From Allobosea sp. CRIB-10 (GTDB lineage: Bacteria > Pseudomonadota > Alphaproteobacteria > Rhizobiales > Beijerinckiaceae), in contig NZ_FOKP01000023.1 in the NCBI RefSeq assembly GCF_900112185.1, positions 1-64,000 of the forward strand: DNA of 64,000 bases, given 5' to 3'. How positions within the stretch are numbered: the stretch's first letter is position 1; each line of letters begins with the position of its first letter. The notes beneath the pieces are model-generated. The model had not been told where the DNA came from, did no database searches, and worked only from the letters and a program-made list of their open reading frames with translations. Positions 26,093 through 34,552 of the stretch are shown piece by piece. The position numbers and the translations under genes are program-made.

Positions 26093-27146
26093 GCCGATGC
26101 CCTTCGGCGGAACGGCGGCGGCGCCCTCGCCGCTCGTCGCGGTCAGCGACCTCAAGGTCCAGATCGGCACCGATGATGGGCTGGTGCGCGCTGTCGACGG
26201 CGTCACCTTCGACGTGCCGCGCGGGCGCACGCTCTGCATCGTCGGCGAATCCGGCTCGGGCAAGAGCGTCACCGGCCGGGCGCTGATGAACCTGCTGCCG
26301 CCGAGCGGACGCATCGCCGCCGGCAGCATCCTCTATGCCGGCCGCGACGGACAGGCGGTCGACGTCACCCAGCTCGACCCACGCGGCCGCCAGATCAGGG
26401 CCCTGCGCGGCAAGGAGATCTCGCTGATCTCGCAGGAGCCGATGGCGGCGCTCTCGCCGGTGCATACTATCGGCCAGCAGCTCGTCCCGGTGATCCGCCG
26501 GCATCTTAGCCTCTCGAAGAAGGCGGCGCAGGCCCGCGCCGTCGAGATGCTCGGCCGGGTCGGTATCCCCCGGCCGGCGGAACGATTGAACAACTACCCG
26601 TTCGAATTCTCCGGCGGCATGCGCCAGCGCGTCTGCATCGCGCTCGCTCTGTCCTGCCGGCCGCGCTTGCTGATCGCCGACGAGCCGACCACGGCGCTCG
26701 ACGTCACCACCCAGGCGAACATCATCGACCTGCTGCAGGAATTGCAGCGCGAGGACGGGCTCTCGATCCTGTTCATCACCCATGATCTCGGCGTCGTCGC
26801 CGAGATCGCCGACGATGTCGCGGTGATGTATCTCGGCAAGATCGTCGAGCGCGGCACGGTCGACGAGATCTTCGCCGATCCGCGCCATCCCTATACCCGC
26901 GCCCTGCTGAAATCCGTGCCGCGGCTCGGCTCCGGTCGCGGATCGAGGCTCGCCGCCATTCGCGGCATGGTGCCCTCGCCTTTCGAGCGGCCGAAGGGTT
27001 GCGATTTCCACCCGCGCTGCGAGGCCGCCATCAAGGGCGTCTGCGACAGCATCGATCCCGGCACGATCACGATCGGCCTGCGCCGCGACGTCCGCTGCGT
27101 CCTCGCCCGCGAGCCGGCCGTGCTCGGAGGCGCCGCCCATGGCTGA
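26085..27146 (+). CDS. Family-5 ABC transporter ATPase (DppD type)
   Basis: 353-residue ATPase. Walker A GESGSGKS, Q-loop LISQEPMAAL, signature FSGGMRQRV, Walker B LLIADEPTTALD and switch His in ITHDLGVVAE. The C-terminal oligopeptide extension has CDFHPRCE. I chose the ATG at 26085 because it overlaps the permease stop by 8 nt, the same spacing as the other junctions in this operon; ATGs at 26070 and 26097 are alternatives. Confidence 0.9.
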   Translation: MPEPMPFGGTAAAPSPLVAVSDLKVQIGTDDGLVRAVDGVTFDVPRGRTLCIVGESGSGKSVTGRALMNLLPPSGRIAAGSILYAGRDGQAVDVTQLDPRGRQIRALRGKEISLISQEPMAALSPVHTIGQQLVPVIRRHLSLSKKAAQARAVEMLGRVGIPRPAERLNNYPFEFSGGMRQRVCIALALSCRPRLLIADEPTTALDVTTQANIIDLLQELQREDGLSILFITHDLGVVAEIADDVAVMYLGKIVERGTVDEIFADPRHPYTRALLKSVPRLGSGRGSRLAAIRGMVPSPFERPKGCDFHPRCEAAIKGVCDSIDPGTITIGLRRDVRCVLAREPAVLGGAAHG

Positions 27147-28203
27147 GACCCCGGCCCTGCCCCCCGAAGTCCTGCTCGACGTGCGCGGGCTGACCAAGCT
27201 CTTCCCGCCGCGGCGCAGCCTGTTCCAGCGCAAGGCCGCCAATCCCGTGCGCGCCGTAGAGGACGTTTCCTTCGCGATCCGGCAGGGCGAGACGCTCGGG
27301 CTCGTCGGCGAATCCGGCTGCGGCAAGTCGACGGTGACGCGCCTTTTGCTCGGCATCCACCAGCCGACCGCCGGCACCATGCGCTATCGCCGCAAGGATG
27401 GTGGCAGCGTCGATCTCGACAGGCTCTCCGAGGATGAGCGGCTCGCCTATTGCACCGATTTGCGCATCGTCTTCCAGGACCCGCAATCCTCGCTCAATCC
27501 GCGCCTGCAGGTCCGCGACATCGTCGGCGAGGTGCTGAAGGTCAACAGACTGGTTCCGCCGGCTGAGATCGAGGCCAAGGTCCGCGACCTCCTCGCCAAG
27601 GTAGGCTTAAGGCCCGAATACGCCCGGCGCTATCCGCACGCCTTCTCCGGCGGCGAGCGCCAGCGTGTCGGCATCGCGCGGGCGCTCGCGACCCATCCGC
27701 GCCTCGTCGTGCTCGACGAGGCCGTCTCGGCGCTGGACGTCAGTGTCAGGGCGCAGACGCTCAACCTGCTGCGCGACCTGCAGGAGGAGTTCGGGCTGAC
27801 CTATCTCTTCGTCAGCCATGATCTCAGCGTGATCGAGTACATCTGCGACCGCGTCGTCGTGATGTATGTCGGCCAGGTCGTCGAGATCGCGACCTCCGAG
27901 GCGCTCTTCGCCCGGCCGCTGCACCCTTACACCGAGGCGCTGCTCTCGGCCCTGCCGATCCCCGATCCCGCCCAGCGCCGGCAGGACCGCCGCATCCGCC
28001 TGCCGGGCGAGGTCGCCGATCCCGCCAACCGCCCTTCCGGCTGCGCCTTCCATCCGCGCTGCCGCTTCGCCAGCGAAGCCTGCCGCACCACGCCGCCACC
28101 GTTGCGCGATCTCGGCGGCCGCAGCGTCGCCTGCCACCACGCCGAGGCGCTCGCGCTCAAGGGTGTCGAGACCATCCAGACCGGACATCACGCCAATGCC
28201 TAA
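27139..28203 (+). CDS. Family-5 ABC transporter ATPase (DppF type)
   Basis: 354-residue partner ATPase. Walker A GESGCGKST, Q-loop IVFQDPQSSLNPR, signature FSGGERQRVGIARAL, Walker B LVVLDEAVSALD (Ala in place of the usual Pro after DE), switch His VSHDLSVIEYI, and the C-terminal GCAFHPRCRFA extension. It overlaps the DppD-type gene and the following isomerase gene by 8 nt each, so the operon is tightly coupled. Confidence 0.9.
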   Translation: MAETPALPPEVLLDVRGLTKLFPPRRSLFQRKAANPVRAVEDVSFAIRQGETLGLVGESGCGKSTVTRLLLGIHQPTAGTMRYRRKDGGSVDLDRLSEDERLAYCTDLRIVFQDPQSSLNPRLQVRDIVGEVLKVNRLVPPAEIEAKVRDLLAKVGLRPEYARRYPHAFSGGERQRVGIARALATHPRLVVLDEAVSALDVSVRAQTLNLLRDLQEEFGLTYLFVSHDLSVIEYICDRVVVMYVGQVVEIATSEALFARPLHPYTEALLSALPIPDPAQRRQDRRIRLPGEVADPANRPSGCAFHPRCRFASEACRTTPPPLRDLGGRSVACHHAEALALKGVETIQTGHHANA

Positions 28204-29029
28204 GCACATCCGCGCCCGCGACAACGCCAACCGCGCCATCGTCCATGACGACCCCGGCTTGCCGCTTGTCCATTTCAACCTGCTGCGCCTGCAACCCGGC
28301 GAGAGCGTGGAGCAGGCCTTGCCGGGACATGAGAGCGTCCTCGTCGTGCTCTCCGGCACGGTCGACATCTCCGTCGACGGCGAGCGCTTCGCCGCGGTCG
28401 GCAAGCGGGCCGACATCTGGTCGGGCGAGGCGGATTCGGTCTACGCTCCGCCGGGCGCGAAGGTCCGGCTGGAGAACGCGACCAGCCCCACCGAGATCGC
28501 CGTGGCCGGCGGGCTCTGCGACGACGCCGGGCTGAAGCCCTTCCGGATCACGCCGGAAGAGGTCGCGATGGTCGATGTCGGCTCGCCCGACAGCCATAGC
28601 CGCCGCCGCATCTTCCATATCCTCGGCCAGAACGGCCAGGGGCGCGCCGGCAACCTGCTGGTCAGCGAGCTCTATGCCGATCCCGGCTGCTGGTCCGGCT
28701 ATCCCCCGCACAAGCACGACACCGATCGCACCGGCGAGACGGCCCATGACGAGCTCTATCATTACCGCTACCAGCCCGGCAGCGGCTTCGGCGCTCAGAT
28801 CATCTATGCCGACGGCAAATCCGACTGCTTCATGGTCGAGAACGGCGACACCGTGCTGGTCGATCGCGGCTACCACCCGACCGTCACCTCGCCCGGCCAC
28901 CGCGCTTATATCTTCACCATCCTGGTCGGGAAGACGCAGCGCGGACTGGTCCAGCATTTCGACGAGCGCCACGCCCATCTGATGACGGCGATTCCCGGCA
29001 TCCAGTCGATGCGCGACAAGTTCAAGTGA
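28196..29029 (+). CDS. IolB-family isomerase (5-deoxy-glucuronate isomerase-like)
   Basis: 277-residue protein of the KduI/IolB bicupin family. The characteristic metal-site region is YPPHKHDTDR near residue 176, followed by ELYHYRYQPGSGFG and the later DRGYHPTVTSPGHRAYIF. IolB converts 5-deoxy-glucuronate in inositol breakdown, but no other iol gene is present here. The gene is coupled to a carbohydrate-type transporter (8-nt overlap) and followed by a GH39 glycosidase, so it may isomerise a uronic acid released from an oligosaccharide. Family is clear; the substrate is not. Confidence 0.85.
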   Translation: MPKHIRARDNANRAIVHDDPGLPLVHFNLLRLQPGESVEQALPGHESVLVVLSGTVDISVDGERFAAVGKRADIWSGEADSVYAPPGAKVRLENATSPTEIAVAGGLCDDAGLKPFRITPEEVAMVDVGSPDSHSRRRIFHILGQNGQGRAGNLLVSELYADPGCWSGYPPHKHDTDRTGETAHDELYHYRYQPGSGFGAQIIYADGKSDCFMVENGDTVLVDRGYHPTVTSPGHRAYIFTILVGKTQRGLVQHFDERHAHLMTAIPGIQSMRDKFK

Positions 29030-29051
29030 GGGAGCCGCCATGACTCCCACC

Positions 29052-29158
29052 AGCCCTCATCCTGAGGAGCGAGCGTCAGCTCGCGTCTCGAAGGACGTTC
29101 CAAAGCATGCCGGATCACCCTTCGAGACGCGCCTATGGCGCTCCTCAGGATGAGGGCT
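29052..29158. repeat. Long palindromic intergenic repeat (CCCTCATCCTGAGGAGC family)
   Basis: A 107-bp element whose ends AGCCCTCATCCTGAGGAGCG and CGCTCCTCAGGATGAGGGCT are exact inverse complements. A second inner pair, CTCGAAGG and CCTTCGAG, completes a long stem. Repeats of this type are scattered between genes in many Hyphomicrobiales. Here it lies between the isomerase and the glycosidase of what looks like one operon. Confidence 0.85.
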
Positions 29159-29223
29159 GAGGTTTGGAATTTGGTCAAATTAGCCGGCAACAAATTTCTT
29201 CCGCGTCCAGCGAAGGACCCGCC

Positions 29224-31062
29224 ATGTCCGAGACGACCCGTATCCGCATCGATCTCTCCGCGCCGACCACGCCCTTCCGGCGCTTCTGGCGCAGCACCGG
29301 CTTCTCGCCGGCCGAGCTCCTGCTGGAGCCGGAGATGCGGCAGACGCTGGCCTATGTCGGCGGCGTGCCCAATCGCGGCATCGAGTACATGCGCGTGCAC
29401 TACATGCTCGACCTCGTCACCGCCTCTGGCTTCGGCGCATACGACTGGTCGCGGCTCGATGCGGCGATCGACGTGATGCTGGAGCACCGCATCCGGCCCT
29501 TCTTCGAGCTGATGGGCAACCCCTCCTACATCTACAGCGATTTCAACGACGTCGGCCAAGCGCATCATTGGCGCGACTTCATGAGCGAGATGGCTGAGCG
29601 CTACCGCTCCCGCTACGGCGCCGAGGAGCTGCGGGCCTGGTATTTCGAGACCTGGAACGAGCCGGACATCTGGTGGAAGCTCGGCGGCGAGACCGGCTTC
29701 AACAACTATTACGATGCCTGCTCGGAGGCGCTTAAGGCTGTCGATCCCCAGCTCAAGCTTGGCGGCCCCGGCGTCGCCCGGCGCATCCCGCCGATCTTCA
29801 AGAGCTTTCTCGCCCATTGCGACACCGGCACCAACCTGTTCACCGGCGAGACCGGCGTGCGGCTCGATTTCATCTCGGTGCACGAGAAGGGCGCCAAAAA
29901 GCACGCCGAGGATCTGACGCCGAACAGCCTGTCGATCATCCGGCACGAGATGATGGCGGTCGACTATATCCGCGAGCACCATCCGCGCTTCGCCGGCCTG
30001 CCCTTCGTCAACGACGAATGCGACCCGCAGATCGGCTGGCATCTCTACCATACCTGGCACGGCATGCCCTATTTCGCCGGGCTCGCCGCCAAGATCGTCG
30101 ACCAGCACCAGCGCCTGATGATCGACAGTGAAGGCGTCGACTACGAGGTCCTCAGCAATGACAACGGCTTCGTCGGCCATTGGGGCCACCGCACGCACCT
30201 GACCTATTTCGGCAAGCGCCCGGTGCGCGCCGCCCAGGCCGAGCACAAGACCGACATCGCCGCGCTGGAGGCGCGAAGGGCGGAGCCGGAACCGTTCGAT
30301 CTCGTCAAGAAGCCGGCGCTCAGCGTCATGGAGCTGCTCGGCCTGCTCAGCGAACGCCGCTTCGGGCTGAGCGAACAGGGCCTCGATCCCGACCGGACCG
30401 GCCTCGGCGCCATCGCGACCGCACTGGGAGGCGCCGAGCAGCCCGCCGGCGCCAGCGTCCTGCTCTACAACAGCGTCGACCGCATCTGGCAGTCGGGCGA
30501 GAGCACGGTCGCGCTCGACTTCTCCTGGCTGCAGCCCGGCGCCTACGCGCTCGCCACCTTCCGCATCGCCCATGGCAAGGGCGATCCCTTCACGGTCTGG
30601 GAAGACCTCGGCGCGCCCGATCTGCCGAATGCGGCCGAGCTTGCGGCGATGCGCCTGGCGCAAGAGCCGGCACTGACGGTCGAGCATCTCCAGATCGGCG
30701 GCGCCAGGGCGCAGCACGAATTCAAGCTCGACATGCCGCTGCCCTCGGTGGCACTCGTCGCATTGGTCCGACGGGACGATGCCACGCCTGCGCCCCCCGC
30801 CGCCCCCAGGATCAGCCGCTTCGGCGGCCTCAACGGCGAAAACCGCGTGCTGTTCTGGGAACCGGCGCCCTATGATGGCGTCCAGCTCTTCGACGTGCTC
30901 TGGAGCGCCGGGGACAGCGGCCCCTGGCAGGTGATCAACCCCGCCGGGCTGCTCTCCAGCGTCTATCTCGACACCAGCGCTGCGGCCGGCTTCTACCGCA
31001 TCCGCGCCCGCGACCTCTTCGGCCGCGTCAGCGCCGCAAGCGCTTCCCTGGCGGCAGGCTGA
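29224..31062 (+). CDS. GH39-family glycosidase (xylosidase / iduronidase-like)
   Basis: 612-residue glycoside hydrolase with no visible signal peptide, so probably cytoplasmic. The catalytic (beta/alpha)8 domain shows FYFETWNEP-type residues (acid/base Glu146 in FETWNEPDIWW) and the nucleophile Glu265 in FVNDECDPQIGW, the layout of GH39 and especially of alpha-L-iduronidase-like members. The C-terminal 200 residues form the usual beta domain. It probably cleaves an oligosaccharide imported by the preceding ABC transporter. The linkage cut (beta-xyloside, alpha-iduronide or other) cannot be told from sequence. Confidence 0.83.
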   Translation: MSETTRIRIDLSAPTTPFRRFWRSTGFSPAELLLEPEMRQTLAYVGGVPNRGIEYMRVHYMLDLVTASGFGAYDWSRLDAAIDVMLEHRIRPFFELMGNPSYIYSDFNDVGQAHHWRDFMSEMAERYRSRYGAEELRAWYFETWNEPDIWWKLGGETGFNNYYDACSEALKAVDPQLKLGGPGVARRIPPIFKSFLAHCDTGTNLFTGETGVRLDFISVHEKGAKKHAEDLTPNSLSIIRHEMMAVDYIREHHPRFAGLPFVNDECDPQIGWHLYHTWHGMPYFAGLAAKIVDQHQRLMIDSEGVDYEVLSNDNGFVGHWGHRTHLTYFGKRPVRAAQAEHKTDIAALEARRAEPEPFDLVKKPALSVMELLGLLSERRFGLSEQGLDPDRTGLGAIATALGGAEQPAGASVLLYNSVDRIWQSGESTVALDFSWLQPGAYALATFRIAHGKGDPFTVWEDLGAPDLPNAAELAAMRLAQEPALTVEHLQIGGARAQHEFKLDMPLPSVALVALVRRDDATPAPPAAPRISRFGGLNGENRVLFWEPAPYDGVQLFDVLWSAGDSGPWQVINPAGLLSSVYLDTSAAAGFYRIRARDLFGRVSAASASLAAG

Positions 31063-31104
31063 CCCGGCGCCGCAGCATCGGCCCGGCGCCTCCCGGCGCA
31101 GGGC

Positions 31105-33147
31105 TCACCGGCTGATCCAGACCTCGAGACGGCCGGGCTTGATCTCCGCCACGCGGAGGACCCTCAGCGCCGGGGACGCGCCGGCCCGGCGGGCGTCGGC
31201 GGCCAGGAGTTCCGCGGAGGCGGCATCTTTCGGATCGCCATAGCGAATCTGATTGATCCCAGCGGCATTCGCCGTGCGCTCCTCGCCGTCGATGCGCCAG
31301 CCCAGCGCCTTCAGGGCGCTGCTCACGGCCTGCGCCTGGGCCCGGACATAACCGGCGAACTGGAAATCGACGCGGTAGTCGGCGGCGACGGGCCAATCGA
31401 TGCGTGCCTTCAACGTCTGCAGCGCGGTCGCGGCCGGCTGCGGTAGCGGCGCTTTACCCGCTTTCGCACTCTGTTCGAACAGTCCGACTGCAGCACGCGC
31501 CATGGCCCTGCCTGTCGGGCTGGCATCCCATCGCGCCTCGGGTATGGCGCTCAACACGGCGAGCGCCGCATCGCGCGAGGATGTGTCCGCCGGTGTCGCC
31601 GCCGGTGTCGCCGCCTGTCCGACCGCGAGCAGCGACGCAACCCGATCCACGCCGTAGACGAACGCTTCGTCCCTGAGCCCGGGCTCGCTGAGCACCGACG
31701 CCAACCTCTGCGCCGCGACCGCTCGTGCTGCGGGCTCCGACTCGCTGAGACGATCGGCTAGCCCGGCGATTTGCGTGTCTCGCCCCGGCCCCACCGGCCC
31801 GTCGCGCGCAGTATTCGGCTGCAAGGTGGCGATCACGGACTTCAGCACATCCGATTGGGAGGTCGCCGCCTTGGCCTTGCGGAACTCGTCGGCCGCGGCG
31901 TTTGCGCCAACGCGCCTGAGCTCGGTCTCCGCCTCGCCAAGCGCACGCTGGCGCTGGGCATCGGCCTCGGCAAGCGCCCCTTCCGCCTTGACCACTTCGT
32001 CGTACGCCCAGCGACGCTCGTCCTGCGCGACAGCTGCCTCGCGCTGCGCTTGGCGCGCGTTGAATGCCTGAAGCTCGGCCGCAGCCCTCGCTTCCACCGC
32101 CTCCGCACGCTCCTTCTCGGCTCGAATCGCTTGCTCTTGCGCGAAGGTGCGGGCCTTGTCCGCTTCCTCACGCGCCACATCGGCCCTCTTCTGCGCTGCG
32201 ACCGCCGCAGCCTGCGCCGCGCTGGCTTCACGCCACTTCCAGACAGTCCCTATCAACGCCAGCGCCAGCAACGCTATGATCACATAAAGGTATTTCGACT
32301 TGAGCTGCGTCGTCTCGGCAGCATGACGCTTGCTGGCATCGAGGAAGTCAGCAATGTCCTTGTCGCGCACAATGGCCGGCTCTTCGCCATTGGCGCCGGC
32401 GCGCTTGCAAAGCTCGTCCGCCGCGCTCAGGGCGTCCCCTGAAAGCAGGTAACCGTCGAGCCGGTTGCGCCGCCACTGCCGGGCGATCGCCGAGATGCGG
32501 ATGATCTCGCCGCGCGTCTTGTCGTCGACCACCAAGGGAGGGGGTGGTGCAGCCACCGGCTGATCCGATCGCCGATGCCGGATGATTGGCCCGGGGCGCT
32601 CGAAGCGGGTCCCCGCGCCCGCCGGCAACCTCGCGGTGAGGGGCCCGTATGTGCGCCCGGTGATGGTCGCCGCGGCCTCCTGCACCGCCCGCGGGAATCG
32701 CATCATGGTCTCCATCGCCGAAGCCGCGGCATTGGCGATGGTCCCGGTGCCCGCCCGCGCCGGCGGCGGCTCCGGCGGTCGCGCATCTGCCGGGAGAGGC
32801 GGCGGCCAAGTCTCCCCGAATCCCGCGAGATTTGGCACCGCGGCGAAGCCGAAGTTGCCGGTCGTCTCGTCCGCGGCCAGTTCCGATGCCCAGAAATCGA
32901 GGATCGCCTGAAGGGATCGTCGCTCCGTCGCGTCCGCGATCAGGGTTCCCGTCGCCTGGATACGCGCCACGAAATCGGCGATGTCGTCCACGCTTCGTTC
33001 CGTCCCGGCCTCGACCGGCGTCTCGGCGGTCTGCTCGATCGACGCGGGATGTTCACGGCCCCGCGCGCGCTCATGCCGGATGCGTTCAAGGCGCACCTTG
33101 TGCTCCGTCCGGAGGGCCTCCAGCGAGGCGAAGGCGATCTCAGCCAT
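31105..33147 (-). CDS. Membrane-anchored coiled-coil protein with STAND-type N-terminal domain
   Basis: 680 residues, no family name I can give. Residues 5-92 (FASLEALRTEHKVRLERIR and LQAILDFWASELAADE) match the small helical module seen at the start of STAND NTPase/WD40 conflict proteins, but no NTPase follows. A proline-rich linker (112-135) and a poorly conserved helical region lead to one transmembrane helix (about 286-305), then a coiled coil (306-425) rich in Ala, Glu and Arg. The last 90 residues (VDFQFAGYVRAQAQAVSSAL, GINQIRYGDPKDAASAELLA) form a compact alpha/beta domain like those I recall at the C-terminus of caspase-type and other conflict proteins. Third gene of the leftward arm, 10 nt after its neighbour. 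Confidence 0.7.
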   Translation of the reverse strand: MAEIAFASLEALRTEHKVRLERIRHERARGREHPASIEQTAETPVEAGTERSVDDIADFVARIQATGTLIADATERRSLQAILDFWASELAADETTGNFGFAAVPNLAGFGETWPPPLPADARPPEPPPARAGTGTIANAAASAMETMMRFPRAVQEAAATITGRTYGPLTARLPAGAGTRFERPGPIIRHRRSDQPVAAPPPPLVVDDKTRGEIIRISAIARQWRRNRLDGYLLSGDALSAADELCKRAGANGEEPAIVRDKDIADFLDASKRHAAETTQLKSKYLYVIIALLALALIGTVWKWREASAAQAAAVAAQKRADVAREEADKARTFAQEQAIRAEKERAEAVEARAAAELQAFNARQAQREAAVAQDERRWAYDEVVKAEGALAEADAQRQRALGEAETELRRVGANAAADEFRKAKAATSQSDVLKSVIATLQPNTARDGPVGPGRDTQIAGLADRLSESEPAARAVAAQRLASVLSEPGLRDEAFVYGVDRVASLLAVGQAATPAATPADTSSRDAALAVLSAIPEARWDASPTGRAMARAAVGLFEQSAKAGKAPLPQPAATALQTLKARIDWPVAADYRVDFQFAGYVRAQAQAVSSALKALGWRIDGEERTANAAGINQIRYGDPKDAASAELLAADARRAGASPALRVLRVAEIKPGRLEVWISR

Positions 33148-33157
33148 TGTGAAGCTC

Positions 33158-34549
33158 CTACAAAAGCGCGTCCACGGGCCCGCCCAGCCGCGCCACGGCC
33201 TTGCAATCGGCCATCAGGCGGCGATCGACTTGGTAGAAGCGGTTGATCACCGCGTTTCGGTATGAATAGAAGCGCTGCGCAAGCCAGAGGCGCGCCCTGG
33301 CGCGCTCTTCCTCGGCGGCTCCGACATTGAGAGCGTATTGGGCCCAGGCGTCGTCGAACAAATCCGATTTCTCCTGGATCTCTTTCGTCGACGGCTCCTC
33401 CGGTTCGGGTGCGATCAGACTCCTGACGATCCGCTTGAGACCGCCCCACAGGTTCATCAGCGTGACCGGGTTGAGGCCGGCTCCCGCCGCGATCTGGCGT
33501 TCAACGCTCTGCAACGTATGGTCGGCACGTTGCCAGATCGCGTGCTCCTTGACGCGCTCGGTCAGGCGAAGCCGCAATGCCTCCAGCTTGTCGGACGCGA
33601 CGCCGAGTTGCGCGGCGGGGCCGCCTCCCACCGCCGCGGCCGCTCCGAAGGCATCGCGAAGAGCCGACAGGGGCAGGCTGCCCATCACCTGGATGATCTG
33701 ATGATTGAGCTGCTGCGGCCGCTCGTGGACGACGCGGTCCACCATCGCCAGCCCGATGCCGACGCTGCCATTGTCTCTGTTCTCCAGGCCTTGCCTGATC
33801 TGTTCGCGCGCATCCCTGATGTCGGCGACCCAGTAGGACTGGCCGCTCTGTTCATCCGCGGAGAGGCTGCTCATCGCATCGCTTATGCGCTGCAGCAGAT
33901 CATCGAGCATCTCGACGAATTCGTCGAGCATGATGCGGCTCTCCGGGTCCGTATCCGCCGTCGCCGCCGCAGCGTCTAGGTCGGAGAACAGTCGCTTCTG
34001 CTCGCGATGCAGACAATCGTGCAGAGCCTTGTAAGCGAGCAGCCGCGTCGCCGCGGACGAGAAGCCTGCATACGCATTACTGTAGGTCGCGAGCGCCTCG
34101 CGCAGGGCCGGCGCTCCGGGGAGCTGCTGCAGCACCGCCGCGAGCGCTTGTGCGATGGCTCCGGCTTGCGCATCGACATTGGCGTCGGTGATCGTCACCT
34201 TTGGCGCGATCCTCAGGATCATCCCTCTCAGCGGCTCGACGCAACGCTTGTCCCGATAGATGATGGCCAGGAACGGCCCCACGAGATCCGGGTCCGTTTG
34301 AATTTTATTGAGAACCTCGAATGCGATCTCGGCCGCTGAAATCCTGGGCGAGGCCCATTCGGCAATTTTGCGGACGCCATACAGCTTCTGCAGCATCACA
34401 TCGAGGTCATTGAAGTCGTAGATATAGCCGATCTGCTTCGCCAGGGTGCCGGCTTCGTCTGCTGGAATGACCACGCCGTCGAGCGGCAGAACTGCACGTG
34501 GCGGCTCGCCGGCCGGCGGAAGCGGCGGATCTGGAACGCCGTCCCCCAT
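33158..34549 (-). CDS. Helical protein with an effector-associated-domain-like N-terminus
   Basis: 463 residues, predicted almost wholly helical, no catalytic motif seen. Residues 22-110 (LDGVVIPADEAGTLAKQIGY, FNDLDVMLQKLYGVRKIAEW) have the look of an effector-associated domain (EAD), a death-like adaptor that pairs with a like domain on a partner. The rest includes long amphipathic helices (RLRLTERVKEHAIWQRADHT). The gene sits 3 nt after the EAD-like/trypsin gene, which supports a complex between them. EAD identity is inferred from pattern and context only. Confidence 0.6.
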   Translation of the reverse strand: MGDGVPDPPLPPAGEPPRAVLPLDGVVIPADEAGTLAKQIGYIYDFNDLDVMLQKLYGVRKIAEWASPRISAAEIAFEVLNKIQTDPDLVGPFLAIIYRDKRCVEPLRGMILRIAPKVTITDANVDAQAGAIAQALAAVLQQLPGAPALREALATYSNAYAGFSSAATRLLAYKALHDCLHREQKRLFSDLDAAAATADTDPESRIMLDEFVEMLDDLLQRISDAMSSLSADEQSGQSYWVADIRDAREQIRQGLENRDNGSVGIGLAMVDRVVHERPQQLNHQIIQVMGSLPLSALRDAFGAAAAVGGGPAAQLGVASDKLEALRLRLTERVKEHAIWQRADHTLQSVERQIAAGAGLNPVTLMNLWGGLKRIVRSLIAPEPEEPSTKEIQEKSDLFDDAWAQYALNVGAAEEERARARLWLAQRFYSYRNAVINRFYQVDRRLMADCKAVARLGGPVDALL

Positions 34550-34552
34550 GCC

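Noticed and set aside
29041..29160. CRISPR or insertion-sequence end
   Set aside because: It is a single inverted repeat without regular spacing, a transposase or a target duplication; it fits a dispersed intergenic palindrome.
28906..30717. A 603-codon leftward frame opposite the GH39 gene
   Set aside because: Antisense of a gene with clear catalytic residues; no domain seen.
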